From the NCBI GenBank assembly GCA_028683835.1, contig JAQUHB010000028.1, forward strand, positions 1-34,580: 34,580 bases of DNA, read 5' to 3'. Of this stretch, positions 21,076 to 30,314 are shown piece after piece. A program made the position numbers and the translations under genes. The stretch is from Sulfurimonadaceae bacterium (lineage in GTDB: Bacteria; Campylobacterota; Campylobacteria; Campylobacterales; Sulfurimonadaceae). Under the pieces are notes generated by a model. It searched no databases, was not told where the DNA came from, and saw only the letters and a list, made by a program, of their open reading frames with translations. Position 1 is the stretch's first letter. Each line of letters starts with the position of its first letter.

Positions 21076-22433
21076 TCCTTTTTATGCTTTTTAAAATAAA
21101 AATATAAAGGCACTCCTATAAGAATCAAACAAAGCCCGAAGAGAGATTCAGCCGGTCTAGAATAGATAGCATTTGTTACGATTACGATACAGCTGACAAA
21201 AAATAAAACGGGTATATAAGGATATCCAAAACTAGATTCAATTTTTTTCTCTATTTTCAATTTTATTACTGCGACTGCACCCATTGCATAGAATATAAAT
21301 GCAGCAAATATTAGCATATCGGTCAATTGATCGAACGTACCGCTTAATATAAGTAAAGATGCCCATACCATCTGGCCGAGTAACGAGATATACGGAGTAT
21401 GATATTTAGGATGAACACGGGCAAAAGGTTTAAAAAAATATCCCTCTTTTGACATTTGATAATAGACTCTCGCAGCAGACATAGTGCTTGCTTGTGTAGC
21501 TCCAAAAGTCGAGATCATTATCAAAGCTGAAATAATTGTAACGCCTATAGTACCTAATGTGGCATTGGCAACTGCAACTGCTGCGATATTTCCGTTTTGG
21601 GAGTATAACAATGCAAACTCTGTAGGTGAGAAAACCCTCAAATATGCATAATTTACCAAGACATACAAAAGAGTAGTTAAAGCAGTCCCCATTATGATTG
21701 CTCTTGGAATATTCTTCGTAGGATTTTTAAATTCACTTGCCATATTCGTTATATTGACCCAACCGTCATAAGCCCAAAAAGCACCTAACATTGCCGTAAA
21801 GAAAGCACTTATTTGTAAAAGTTCATTGGTTGTCATAGAACTACTCGTCTTTATAGCAAGATGTGTATTTTGGGAATTAAAGGATAATCCTAGATAAATC
21901 AACAATAAAATACCGATAATTTTCGCACTTGTGACTATATTACTGAGCCATCCCCCACCTTGAACACCTAAAATATTAAAAAGTGTAAGTAATAGCAGTG
22001 TTATGATTGCAATAAATTTTACATCTCCATTATTAATTGCCAGAATTGTATTTGCATGAATGTGAAAGAGATTGACAAAAGATTCCGCAAATACATAGGC
22101 AATTGAAGCGATAGAAGCAGTACTTATTACGGTAAAGAAGCTCCAACCGTAGATAAATCCAAAAAAATCTCCAAAAATATTTTTAAAATATTGAAATTGT
22201 CCTCCGGCTTCTTTTGTGGTCGTTGCCAATGACGCAAAACTAAAAGCTCCGAGCATAGAGATAAGACCTGCTATAATCCATGCTAATAAAATAAGTTTTT
22301 CATCAGCGATAGAAGTAGACATTGAACTTATTTTTTTAAAAACTCCCGAACCGATCATATTTCCTGCAACTAACAAAATTGCCGTACCAAGTCCTAAGAT
22401 AGGTAGAAGATGCTGTTCTTTATCTTTCTTCAT
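21072..22433 (-). CDS. APC-family amino acid permease
   Basis: 453 residues with 12 hydrophobic segments. The first helix region has the APC signature LGLGTAILLVAGNMIGSGVF (unwound G-N-x-I-G-S-G), followed by AWIIAGLISMLGAFSFASLA and EAGGQFQYFKNIFG. The AFWAYDGWVNITNMASEFKN segment (helix 6) is typical of amino acid/cationic antiporters (L-type and related). It would take up or exchange an amino acid across the inner membrane; the substrate cannot be told. It lies downstream of the RNase P RNA-like gene on the same strand. Confidence 0.92.
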   Translation of the reverse strand: MKKDKEQHLLPILGLGTAILLVAGNMIGSGVFKKISSMSTSIADEKLILLAWIIAGLISMLGAFSFASLATTTKEAGGQFQYFKNIFGDFFGFIYGWSFFTVISTASIASIAYVFAESFVNLFHIHANTILAINNGDVKFIAIITLLLLTLFNILGVQGGGWLSNIVTSAKIIGILLLIYLGLSFNSQNTHLAIKTSSSMTTNELLQISAFFTAMLGAFWAYDGWVNITNMASEFKNPTKNIPRAIIMGTALTTLLYVLVNYAYLRVFSPTEFALLYSQNGNIAAVAVANATLGTIGVTIISALIMISTFGATQASTMSAARVYYQMSKEGYFFKPFARVHPKYHTPYISLLGQMVWASLLILSGTFDQLTDMLIFAAFIFYAMGAVAVIKLKIEKKIESSFGYPYIPVLFFVSCIVIVTNAIYSRPAESLFGLCLILIGVPLYFYFKKHKKD

Positions 22434-22554
22434 AATTTATCCATACTAATATATTTATTATTTTACTTTCTCTTGCTTAAGCTGACGAGTTTAAAAACAC
22501 TTTTTATACTTTACATGTAAAGTTGTTTGAAGTAAATCTGTAGTCACAATGGAA

Positions 22555-22870
22555 GGTATAACGGTAAGCTGTATTTTGTTGTAGTGATATTAATCTATTT
22601 TGCTTTTTACAAATCAACTCTAGCGAAACAGTAGCATTGTAAGATGCTAACCATCTGTTTCTTGCTACCAGGTTGGGTTTACAAGCTACTTATATTACTA
22701 TAAATACTGGTGATCTCTTACACCGCCGTTTCACCCTTACCATCTGAAAAAGGCAATTCATTCTCTGTCGTACTTTCCCTCAAATTACTGCGGCCTTTGT
22801 TAAATCGAACCCTCTCTTACAGTAGCCAAGACTTTCTTCTTGAAAGATATTAGGTGTCAACCTTATACCC
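22555..22870 (-). ncRNA. rnpB: RNase P RNA-like gene (class A, divergent)
   Basis: On the minus strand the conserved landmarks occur in order: AGAAAGTC (22830-22837; usual GGAAAGTC), ACAGAGAA then TTGCC (22754-22768), GGTAAGGGTGAAACGGCGGT with GTAAGAGATCACCAG just after (about 22708-22742), TTGTAAACCCAACCTGGTAG and CAAG, a P15-like loop with GATGGTTAG (22647-22655), then AGATTAATATCACTACAACA and AGCTTACCG at the end. The ends pair as P1 (GGTATAA with TTATACC). Departures: ACAGAA is ACAAAA, and the outer part of P4 is weakened, though AAG/CTT with the bulged U remain. RNase P RNA removes tRNA 5' leaders. Functional status open. Confidence 0.85.
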
Positions 22871-22875
22871 ACGGT

Positions 22876-22884
22876 ATGATAACA
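22876..22884 (-). promoter_or_regulatory. Extended -10 promoter of the RNase P RNA-like gene
   Basis: Minus-strand TGTTATCAT places a start about 6-7 nt downstream, i.e. at the first P1 base near 22870, the expected RNA 5' end. Confidence 0.5.
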
Positions 22885-22941
22885 AAACTAGCTTGAGTTT
22901 AAAATATGCTTTACATGCTGGAGTATTCGAGATAGTTATTT

Positions 22942-22970
22942 TTATAATAAAAGTTTCTTCTAAATGTCAA
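22942..22970 (-). promoter_or_regulatory. Second promoter upstream of the RNase P RNA-like gene
   Basis: TTGACA (22965-22970) and TTATAA (22942-22947) on the minus strand, spaced by 17 nt; a transcript from here would carry a leader of about 65 nt. Confidence 0.45.
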
Positions 22971-22982
22971 TATTATTAATAG

Positions 22983-24098
22983 TTAGTTATCCATGCTAGA
23001 TGTTGTGATAAAAAAAACTTTCGTAATTCCATTATTACGTACAGTTGTGATATAGACTACATCTAATTTATCAACATTAATTTTAAATCCTTGAAAAGAA
23101 TATGTTGGTTTGCAGGTATCTAGTAAGTCGCGCTTCCCAGTTTGTATATTGGTTACATAAATTTGTGTTGAATCATTCTCAAGAGTTACAACGATAGTTC
23201 CTACTTGTGAATCCATCCATTCTATGCTTGATGATATAGGACTAAAATGATTTTTTGATTGGACACATGTTCGATCATTCCATCTACCACTATATTTAGT
23301 ACATGTTCTTCCAAATGATCCATCACTGGAAATATTTACAAATTTTAAATTTTGTGTGTCTATATTAAATAAATAATAATTGTAATGAGTATCTATATCT
23401 AAAAAAGTTTTTACAACGGTTAATAGAGATAAAAGAACATTAGAATTTTTAATATTTTCTATAGATAAATGTCTGAGAAGAATAAGATTGGTGTCTGACA
23501 CATCACCATTTTGAAATTTTGAGATTTGATATTCTGATGGTAGATTGATGTAGTGGATACCAGTGGTATAATCAAAGAAAACTACTTTGTTATGATTATC
23601 TGCTAACAAAAATCCTTTAGAACCTAAGATTAATGTTTTTCCAGAAAATGATTCCTTAGATAAGGTAGTAACATGCCAAACATCTTTAGTAAAATTGACT
23701 TTTGCTGTAATAAAAGGTTCAATATTAGATCCAACTTTTAAAATTTTTATTAAATAATCTTCGTTTGCTTTGTGCACTAAATAATTGATAAAACCTGTTC
23801 GTTGGTTAAACATTACTTCCTCTATCTTGCCATCTTGATCAATATAATTTTCACCGTTGATACTAAATCCAAACTCTGTTTTTTCAAGAATAGTCGACGA
23901 AGAAGATTGTGAAAGAGATTGAATCTTCCTATGAAAATCTTCTGAAGAGATATTCCAAACTTTTTGGTTAGTAGATAAAATATTTAGCGATGGCATCATA
24001 CAGCCAGAAAATATTAATAAGACAAATATAATAAACAATTTGTTTAGATAATTTTTTTGTACTAAAAAAAATGCATATTTTGAAATTTTTATATTCAT
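22983..24098 (-). CDS. Lipoprotein of the metal efflux operon
   Basis: 371 residues; the start ATG overlaps the TGA of the pump gene (ATGA). A long basic N-terminus leads into a hydrophobic core and lipobox LLIFSGC (Cys 33), so it is probably a lipoprotein. The remainder is strand-rich with repeated short blocks (KTLILGSKGFLLADNHNKVV, VGTIVVTLENDSTQIYVTNI), suggesting a beta-propeller-like fold. No family recognised. It is not a standard part of CzcCBA/CznCBA; its position as the last gene suggests an auxiliary periplasmic role. Confidence 0.7.
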   Translation of the reverse strand: MNIKISKYAFFLVQKNYLNKLFIIFVLLIFSGCMMPSLNILSTNQKVWNISSEDFHRKIQSLSQSSSSTILEKTEFGFSINGENYIDQDGKIEEVMFNQRTGFINYLVHKANEDYLIKILKVGSNIEPFITAKVNFTKDVWHVTTLSKESFSGKTLILGSKGFLLADNHNKVVFFDYTTGIHYINLPSEYQISKFQNGDVSDTNLILLRHLSIENIKNSNVLLSLLTVVKTFLDIDTHYNYYLFNIDTQNLKFVNISSDGSFGRTCTKYSGRWNDRTCVQSKNHFSPISSSIEWMDSQVGTIVVTLENDSTQIYVTNIQTGKRDLLDTCKPTYSFQGFKINVDKLDVVYITTVRNNGITKVFFITTSSMDN

Positions 24099-27000
24099 AT
24101 TTTTTCCAACTTGATAAATTTCAATAATGCAGGCATAAGAATTAATAAAATAAACGTTCCAATTAACATTCCTCCAACTACAACTATAGCAAGAGGTTTT
24201 TGAACTTGTGAACCGACACCTGTAGATAACATAGCCGGTAAAAGACCAATAGACGCTGTTAATCCGGTCATTAAGATTGCTCTAAATTTATCTGATGCTG
24301 TTTGGGTAATAGCATCTTCCATTGGAATGGCCTGTTCAAATCGCAATTTAAGATAATGAATTACGAAAATAGATGCGTTTAGAATACTTACACCAAGTAT
24401 AGAAATAAATCCGACGGAAGCCGATACACTAAGGGATTCATGGAAGAGTGCTAAAAAGGATAATCCACCAAAAATAGAAAACAGAGCGGCAGTGAAAATA
24501 ATCATAGTTGTTCTGATCGATCCAAAATAGATAAAAAGAACCAATGTAATTAAGAAAATTGAAGCCGGTATCATGATAGCTAGTCTTCCAAATGCACTTT
24601 GCATCTGTTCAAAACGTCCTGAAAGATTTGTTGTATATCCTTCAGGCATTTTTATTGTATTAATTTGAGCTTGAACTTGTGAAACCGTTCCAGCCAAATC
24701 ATTTGAAGTAACTGAAAATTTAATTGGAATAAAACGTTTGAAATTTTCACGATAGACAAAAGATGCACCTGTGTCATAATAGATATTTGTTATTTTGGAC
24801 AATGGAATAATGCCGCCATGATCAAGTATGACAGGGATCATTTTAATGTTTTCAATGCTTTTTCGGTAACTGCTTGGAAAACGAACAACTAAATCAAAAC
24901 GTTTGTCTTGTTCAATAATTTTACTTATGGATTTTCCATCGAGGGACGAAGATACAACATCCATTAAATCCGCAACATTGACTCCATATTGTGCAGCTTT
25001 TTCACGATCCACTTCTATTATTAGATTTGGTTGTCCTACTTCTTTGAAAATACCTACATCTGAAACATCTTTTACATTTTTAATTTTATTTTCTACCTCT
25101 TTTGCCAGTTTGTCTAATACGAAAAGATCATCACCAAAAATTTTGACAGAGTTTTCTCCTTTGACACCAGACATTGCTTCTTCTAAATTATCTTCTATAT
25201 ATTGTGAGATACCAATATCAGCTCTTGGAAATCGGGCAATTAGTACGGTTCTTATCTCCTTTTCAAGATCATCTTTATTTATTCCACGCGGCCACTCTTT
25301 ATAATCCTTTAATTTCACAAAATATTCCGTATTAAACGGACCGGATGGGTCTGTGCCATCTTCAGGACGTCCAGCTTGAAACTGTACAGTTTTTACTTCT
25401 GGAAATTTTTTTAAAATATCTCGGATAATCATTGAATTCTCATAACTTTTATTCAAGCTAATAGAATATGGAAAAATTGCCCGTATATAGAGATTACCTT
25501 CATCCATTTTTGGTAAAAATTCAGAGCCCAATAAAGTAAATATCAATACAGTAGAGACAAAAATAACACTAGTAGCTATTAAAGCAATTCTGCTTGTTAC
25601 CAACGATATAGTTTTAAGATATTTCTCTTTTAGCCATACAAAGAATGAAAATACTTTTTCATGTGAATGGAGTAGAAATGTATATTTGCTTGCGAGAAGA
25701 AAACTAAATGTTAAAAGAGCTGCAAAAGTTATAGCATATACATATGTCTTAGCCATTGGTAAGAAAATTTGTGATTCAGCTCCCTTCATAGCAAACAGGG
25801 GAATAAACGCTAAAAATATAATAAAAATAGAAAATATAATTGGTTTTCCAACCTCCGAAGCTGTATTTTGTATTGCAGAAATATGTTCATGTCCTTGATG
25901 TTTTAGTCGGAAATAGTTCTCGATTACAATAAGAGGAATATCTACAATAATTCCAAAATCGATTGCACCTAAAGAAAGCAGATTGGCAGATTCCTGCTGA
26001 TAAGCCATTAAAGTCAGTGTATATAACAAAGACATAGGAATAATAGCCGCAACGATTATTGCAGCACGAAGATCGCCCAAGAATACAAGAATAATGGCAA
26101 AAACCAATATCATACCGATAGATGCAGTATCTTTTAATTTATCAACAACAGTATGAAGGAGGTCTTGACGATCATAAAAGGGTACAACTTTGATATCTTT
26201 CGGAAGAATACCATTGTTTAGTTCATCAATTTTTTTATGCAATTCATTCATCGTTGAAACACTCGGTGCATTTTTTCGAAGGACAACAACCCCCATAACG
26301 ATATCATTAGAGTTGTTTAATCCGGCAATTCCTGTACGCGGCATAGTAGAAATTGAAGCATCTGCAATATTTTTGATATATATTGGTTGATTATTTATTG
26401 TAGTTACGATAGTGTTTTCGATATCACCCACTGATTTAATCAAACCCTCTCCGCGGATCGTATAATATTGATCTCCAAATTCAAGAACTCTTCCTCCAAC
26501 ATTGGCATTGCTTCTAGATAATGCCTGTATAACATTGCTTAAAGAAATTTTGTATTTAATGAGATCATCTGGTCTTACTACAACAGAATATGCTTTAATC
26601 GTTCCGCCGTAACTTCCTATGTCATCAATATTTGGAACAGTTTTAAGATAGCGTGAAACCACCCAGTCTTGATAGGTACGTAATTCTGTCATGCTACGAT
26701 TTCCAACCACTCTATAACGCATGATCTCACCAATTGCACTTGGTGTAATCTGGGGATTTACGTCGGTAGGAATATCACCTTGTGCTTGACTAAGACGGTT
26801 TAAAACCTCTTGTCGTGCTTCTTTATAGTTACTGTTATATGAAAATTTACATTTTATATCTGACAAGCCATACAGGGAAACACTATTGATATTTTCTAAA
26901 CCCTGCATACCAGATAGCGCTATTTCCAAAGGTACTGTTATCTGTTTTTCAATCTCTTCAGCCGAATGTCCCTCATTCGTTGTGACAATTTCCAAAATTG

Positions 27001-27130
27001 GTGGTGCGGGATCGGGAAATGCTTCAATATTGAGATCACGAACAATTGTAATACTCACAATGATACTAATGGCTGTAAAAAGTAATACTGCTAAAAAGTT
27101 TTCTATGAAAAAATTGGCAAGTCTGCGCAT
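24095..27130 (-). CDS. cznA: Heavy-metal RND efflux pump (CznA/CzcA-like)
   Basis: 1011 residues from ATG 27130, with AGAAAG upstream and 1 nt after the adaptor stop; a start at 27151 would overlap the adaptor. Twelve membrane segments and two large periplasmic loops, with opening RRLANFFIENFLAVLLFTAI. The HME-RND helix-4 motif DFGIIVD is near residue 400, though it continues IPLIVIEN instead of the common GAVVIVEN. The porter region includes EEIEKQITVPLE and GTDPSGPFNTEYFV. The proton-driven pump exports divalent cations such as Cd, Zn, Ni or Co from periplasm or cytoplasm; the exact ion is not readable here. Confidence 0.93.
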   Translation of the reverse strand: MRRLANFFIENFLAVLLFTAISIIVSITIVRDLNIEAFPDPAPPILEIVTTNEGHSAEEIEKQITVPLEIALSGMQGLENINSVSLYGLSDIKCKFSYNSNYKEARQEVLNRLSQAQGDIPTDVNPQITPSAIGEIMRYRVVGNRSMTELRTYQDWVVSRYLKTVPNIDDIGSYGGTIKAYSVVVRPDDLIKYKISLSNVIQALSRSNANVGGRVLEFGDQYYTIRGEGLIKSVGDIENTIVTTINNQPIYIKNIADASISTMPRTGIAGLNNSNDIVMGVVVLRKNAPSVSTMNELHKKIDELNNGILPKDIKVVPFYDRQDLLHTVVDKLKDTASIGMILVFAIILVFLGDLRAAIIVAAIIPMSLLYTLTLMAYQQESANLLSLGAIDFGIIVDIPLIVIENYFRLKHQGHEHISAIQNTASEVGKPIIFSIFIIFLAFIPLFAMKGAESQIFLPMAKTYVYAITFAALLTFSFLLASKYTFLLHSHEKVFSFFVWLKEKYLKTISLVTSRIALIATSVIFVSTVLIFTLLGSEFLPKMDEGNLYIRAIFPYSISLNKSYENSMIIRDILKKFPEVKTVQFQAGRPEDGTDPSGPFNTEYFVKLKDYKEWPRGINKDDLEKEIRTVLIARFPRADIGISQYIEDNLEEAMSGVKGENSVKIFGDDLFVLDKLAKEVENKIKNVKDVSDVGIFKEVGQPNLIIEVDREKAAQYGVNVADLMDVVSSSLDGKSISKIIEQDKRFDLVVRFPSSYRKSIENIKMIPVILDHGGIIPLSKITNIYYDTGASFVYRENFKRFIPIKFSVTSNDLAGTVSQVQAQINTIKMPEGYTTNLSGRFEQMQSAFGRLAIMIPASIFLITLVLFIYFGSIRTTMIIFTAALFSIFGGLSFLALFHESLSVSASVGFISILGVSILNASIFVIHYLKLRFEQAIPMEDAITQTASDKFRAILMTGLTASIGLLPAMLSTGVGSQVQKPLAIVVVGGMLIGTFILLILMPALLKFIKLEKI

Positions 27131-27131
27131 A

Positions 27132-28190
27132 CTATTCTTTCTCCATAGCAATTGCTTCTTGTGCTATCGGGGTATTTTGCGGTATTCCTGTAACTAAGGA
27201 AAAATCATCTTTTGGGTCGTCGTTAACAAGTTGGATTGATAATGGAGAAAATTGTTTATTATTTTTAATGTACACAATAAATTTTCCATCTTTGAATACT
27301 AAAGATTTTTTTGGCACCTGAAATACATTTTTTAAGTCAACATTTGCAACAACACTTACAAACATATTAATTGGTAATGAGTCAATATTGTCCATTGGTT
27401 TGATATAAACTTTAATTGTTTTGTTATCAGAATCTAAAACATCGCTAATATAACTCACAACGCCATGTACTATTTTGTTATCGTTATCAGACTTAATTTC
27501 AACCTGTTTACCGATTTTAAAAGCTGATAAATTTTTTTCATATACTGTCGCAACAATTACTTTATTATGTATATTTGCAATCTTCATGAGAGGCTGTCCG
27601 GTATCGGTTGATATTTTTTCCCCTAAATGTGTTCCTATGTCATATACAACTCCATCGATTGGTGTCTTGATGTTAAAAGTTTGATCTGAAGATGCTCCGT
27701 AATAACTTAATTTTTGAGACAAACCCGCCTGTAATGCTTGAGCTTGTTGAAGATTACTCAAAGATATAGCAAGATCGTTGGCTGTAATTGCTCCAAGTCT
27801 AAATAATTCTTGATTCATAGTATATGTCTGTTTAGCTTGTGTATATGCTGCTTTTGCAGATACTTCATTACTGTGAATATCACTTACATCAGCTGAACGT
27901 ATTGTCAATAAGTTAGAATTTTTACGAACGTTATCACCAATAGCAACGTGTATTTTATTAATAGTTCCAGTTGCTGGAGCGGTGATAGAAACAATGCCGT
28001 CCGGTGATGGCTGAATAGAAGCCGTTGCCGTGATTTGTGTCGCATAATTACCAAAGTGAGGCATAACTGTCGCAACAGTAGTTTCTGCAACGGTTTCATT
28101 TTGATCAGCAGATTTAGAATCCGTTTGACATCCTGTTATTAAAAAAGTGCTCGTAGCCAACATAGATATAAATAGAGAAAGACGCATCAA
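27132..28190 (-). CDS. cznB: Periplasmic adaptor of the metal efflux pump
   Basis: 352 residues. Signal with lipobox FLITGC (Cys 21), a biotinyl-lipoyl half motif (DGIVSITAPATGTINKIHVA, about 64-83), a helical hairpin (about 110-160), the second lipoyl half FNIKTPIDGVVYDIGTHLGE and a beta-barrel with VSYISDVLDSDNKTIKVYIK. This is the HlyD/membrane-fusion family order. It overlaps the channel gene by ATGA. It joins the RND pump to the outer membrane channel. Confidence 0.92.
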   Translation of the reverse strand: MMRLSLFISMLATSTFLITGCQTDSKSADQNETVAETTVATVMPHFGNYATQITATASIQPSPDGIVSITAPATGTINKIHVAIGDNVRKNSNLLTIRSADVSDIHSNEVSAKAAYTQAKQTYTMNQELFRLGAITANDLAISLSNLQQAQALQAGLSQKLSYYGASSDQTFNIKTPIDGVVYDIGTHLGEKISTDTGQPLMKIANIHNKVIVATVYEKNLSAFKIGKQVEIKSDNDNKIVHGVVSYISDVLDSDNKTIKVYIKPMDNIDSLPINMFVSVVANVDLKNVFQVPKKSLVFKDGKFIVYIKNNKQFSPLSIQLVNDDPKDDFSLVTGIPQNTPIAQEAIAMEKE

Positions 28191-29437
28191 TTTCCTTTTG
28201 AATTAATAAGAGATAATCCTGAATAGAGTTTTAAATTAGCTAAAGAAATATGGAGATTAATGAGTGCTTTTATTTTATTTAACTCATATTCACGGTAACT
28301 TTTCTGTGCATCTAATAGATCAAGGATGGATATTGCTTTAAGTGCAAATATTTTTTCCTGTTTCTCTTTTAGAATCTTCGCAGTTTGCAAACCTTTTTCC
28401 ATAGCCGTATAAATGGTTTCCTGTGATTGATATTGAGTAAACGCCTGTCTAATTTCAGAAGATGCTTGATCATAAATTTTTATTTTTGCAGTATGTGCTT
28501 GCAACTCTGTGACTTTTGCTTTTTCAATAGCTCCCTCATTACGATCATACACAGGTAACGGTATCGAAGCACTGATACCTACAAGAGGGTTTGAATAAGA
28601 AGGAGCATAGTTTTCAACTTCAACGCCTACTGTGACATCTGGGATTCCGTTAGATTTTTCTAAAGATACATTTGCTTTTAAATATTTAATATTTTGATCT
28701 GCGGCTATACAATCGGCTCTGTGCGCTTGTGCAAACTGTATTAATTCCTCTATTGATTTATCAAAATGATTTTCCAATTCTATTGAAGAGACTTTTAGCT
28801 CCTTAGCATCCATTGAAAGTAAAAATGCCAAAACTTCTTTATCCGATAAAAAAGCAGCTTTATATGAATTAACAGCATTTTCATAATCAAGAGCTTGTAA
28901 TTGAAGTTTTTCAAGATCAATTTGGCTCAAAAAACCATGATCAAATTTTGCTTTTGCAATGATCAATAGCTTTTTATAATCCTGCATATCCGATACTGAA
29001 TCATTTAAATCCGCTTGATCCGCCTGCACTTGATAATATGCTTGAATTAGCGTGAAAAGGGCTTCTCGTTTTGTTTCTTCAAACATATCGTATGTATAAT
29101 TGATCCCCTGTTTAGCCGCTTCAATACGATTATTATGTTTGTTTCCCAATTCTATCGGATGATCTAAATGAACTGTTAAAAAAGCCGGTGTTGCTGATGA
29201 AACATCATTAAAGTGATGTTTTACATCTAAATAGTCATATGATACTGAAAGAGTTGGATTCGGCCGTTGTTTTGCAGTAATTAAATCTGCTTTAGATTTA
29301 TCAATCTCTTGTTTAGCTATCTGCAGATCGTAGTTATAGTTCAAAAATTGAACCACTGCATCGTCTACAGTAAGTGTATTTCCACTTAAATGTGAAACAA
29401 TAAGAAATATAAAAATATTCAAACGTAATATATTCAA
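28187..29437 (-). CDS. cznC: Outer membrane efflux channel (TolC/CzcC-like)
   Basis: 416 residues, TTG start with AAGGA 6 nt upstream. Signal peptide (1-19, cleavage near SHLSGN) followed by two OEP repeats rich in long helices: VQFLNYNYDLQIAKQEIDKS, TAKQRPNPTLSVSYDYLD (typical RPNPxL), and PLVGISASIPLPVYDRNEGA in the second repeat. It forms the trimeric exit duct of the tripartite pump. First gene of the operon; order C-B-A as in Helicobacter czn. Confidence 0.92.
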   Translation of the reverse strand: MNILRLNIFIFLIVSHLSGNTLTVDDAVVQFLNYNYDLQIAKQEIDKSKADLITAKQRPNPTLSVSYDYLDVKHHFNDVSSATPAFLTVHLDHPIELGNKHNNRIEAAKQGINYTYDMFEETKREALFTLIQAYYQVQADQADLNDSVSDMQDYKKLLIIAKAKFDHGFLSQIDLEKLQLQALDYENAVNSYKAAFLSDKEVLAFLLSMDAKELKVSSIELENHFDKSIEELIQFAQAHRADCIAADQNIKYLKANVSLEKSNGIPDVTVGVEVENYAPSYSNPLVGISASIPLPVYDRNEGAIEKAKVTELQAHTAKIKIYDQASSEIRQAFTQYQSQETIYTAMEKGLQTAKILKEKQEKIFALKAISILDLLDAQKSYREYELNKIKALINLHISLANLKLYSGLSLINSKGN

Positions 29438-29529
29438 TCTCTATCCTTCGGTTTAAATTTTAAAAAATGCTGTCGTTTTTCAGCCTTGGTTAGGTATATT
29501 GCAATGGGACGGCGAATACTAAAATATGA

Positions 29530-29593
29530 AAATGAAGTCAAACTTAATTCTTATATATTAAATAATGATTGTTTATTAAGTTTCACTTCATTT
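29530..29593. promoter_or_regulatory. 19-bp inverted repeat between efflux operon and two-component genes
   Basis: AAATGAAGTCAAACTTAAT (29530-29548) and its inverse ATTAAGTTTCACTTCATTT (29575-29593) match at 18 of 19 positions, with a 26-nt AT-rich centre. It sits in the 202-bp divergent promoter region. Probable binding site of the response regulator or of another metal sensor. Confidence 0.65.
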
Positions 29594-29639
29594 ATATTTT
29601 GTATTATTTGCTTATAAATTAGCTTGAGAAAGTCTAGAG

Positions 29640-30314
29640 ATGGGTTTGTTATTTGTAGAAGATGATACGATGATAGGAAATAGCCTAAAAGAAGCTTTAA
29701 ACAAAAATGGTTATGTTGTTGATTGGACTACAAGTGGTGAAGATGCTATATATTTAGCCGAAATAAATGATTATGAGTTGATTTTATTAGATTTGGGTCT
29801 TCCTAAAATATGTGGTGTCGAGGTGATTAAACTGTTACGCAATAAAGAGATAATGACGCCCATTCTGATTCTCACTGCAAGAGACTCAACAATAGATATT
29901 GTTACGGGCTTAGACAGTGGTGCCGATGATTATCTTGTAAAACCTTTTAAAACAGAGGAATTATTAGCCAGAATTCGTGCAATTCTAAGAAGAAAACATA
30001 ATAAAATTGGCGCTCTGTATGAATATCAAGGATTAATATTAGATCCATTACGATGTGAAGTTACAATTGATGATATAACTATTCAATTGACCTCTAAAGA
30101 GTCTACTCTTTTACGCATGTTTATCTTATCACCAGGTGTTCCTTTTTCAAAAATACAATTGGAAGAAAAACTATATAGCTATCAAGAATCTCTACAAAGT
30201 AATACGATTGAAGTATTTATCCACACGTTACGCAAAAAAATTGGCAATGAATGGATTAAAAACATCAGAGGTTTAGGCTATTATATTCCTTTAAATGTTC
30301 AAAAAAATGACTAA
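29640..30314 (+). CDS. OmpR/PhoB-type response regulator (metal)
   Basis: 224 residues. Receiver with acidic pair D8-D9, phosphorylation Asp51 (LILLDLGLPK), Thr79 and Lys101 (LVKPFKTEE). Winged-helix output domain about 125-220, with IQLTSKESTLLRMFILSPGV and VFIHTLRKKIG. It is most like CzcR/CusR/QseB. It overlaps the sensor kinase gene by 20 nt and is divergent from the efflux operon, which it most likely activates. Confidence 0.95.
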   Translation: MGLLFVEDDTMIGNSLKEALNKNGYVVDWTTSGEDAIYLAEINDYELILLDLGLPKICGVEVIKLLRNKEIMTPILILTARDSTIDIVTGLDSGADDYLVKPFKTEELLARIRAILRRKHNKIGALYEYQGLILDPLRCEVTIDDITIQLTSKESTLLRMFILSPGVPFSKIQLEEKLYSYQESLQSNTIEVFIHTLRKKIGNEWIKNIRGLGYYIPLNVQKND

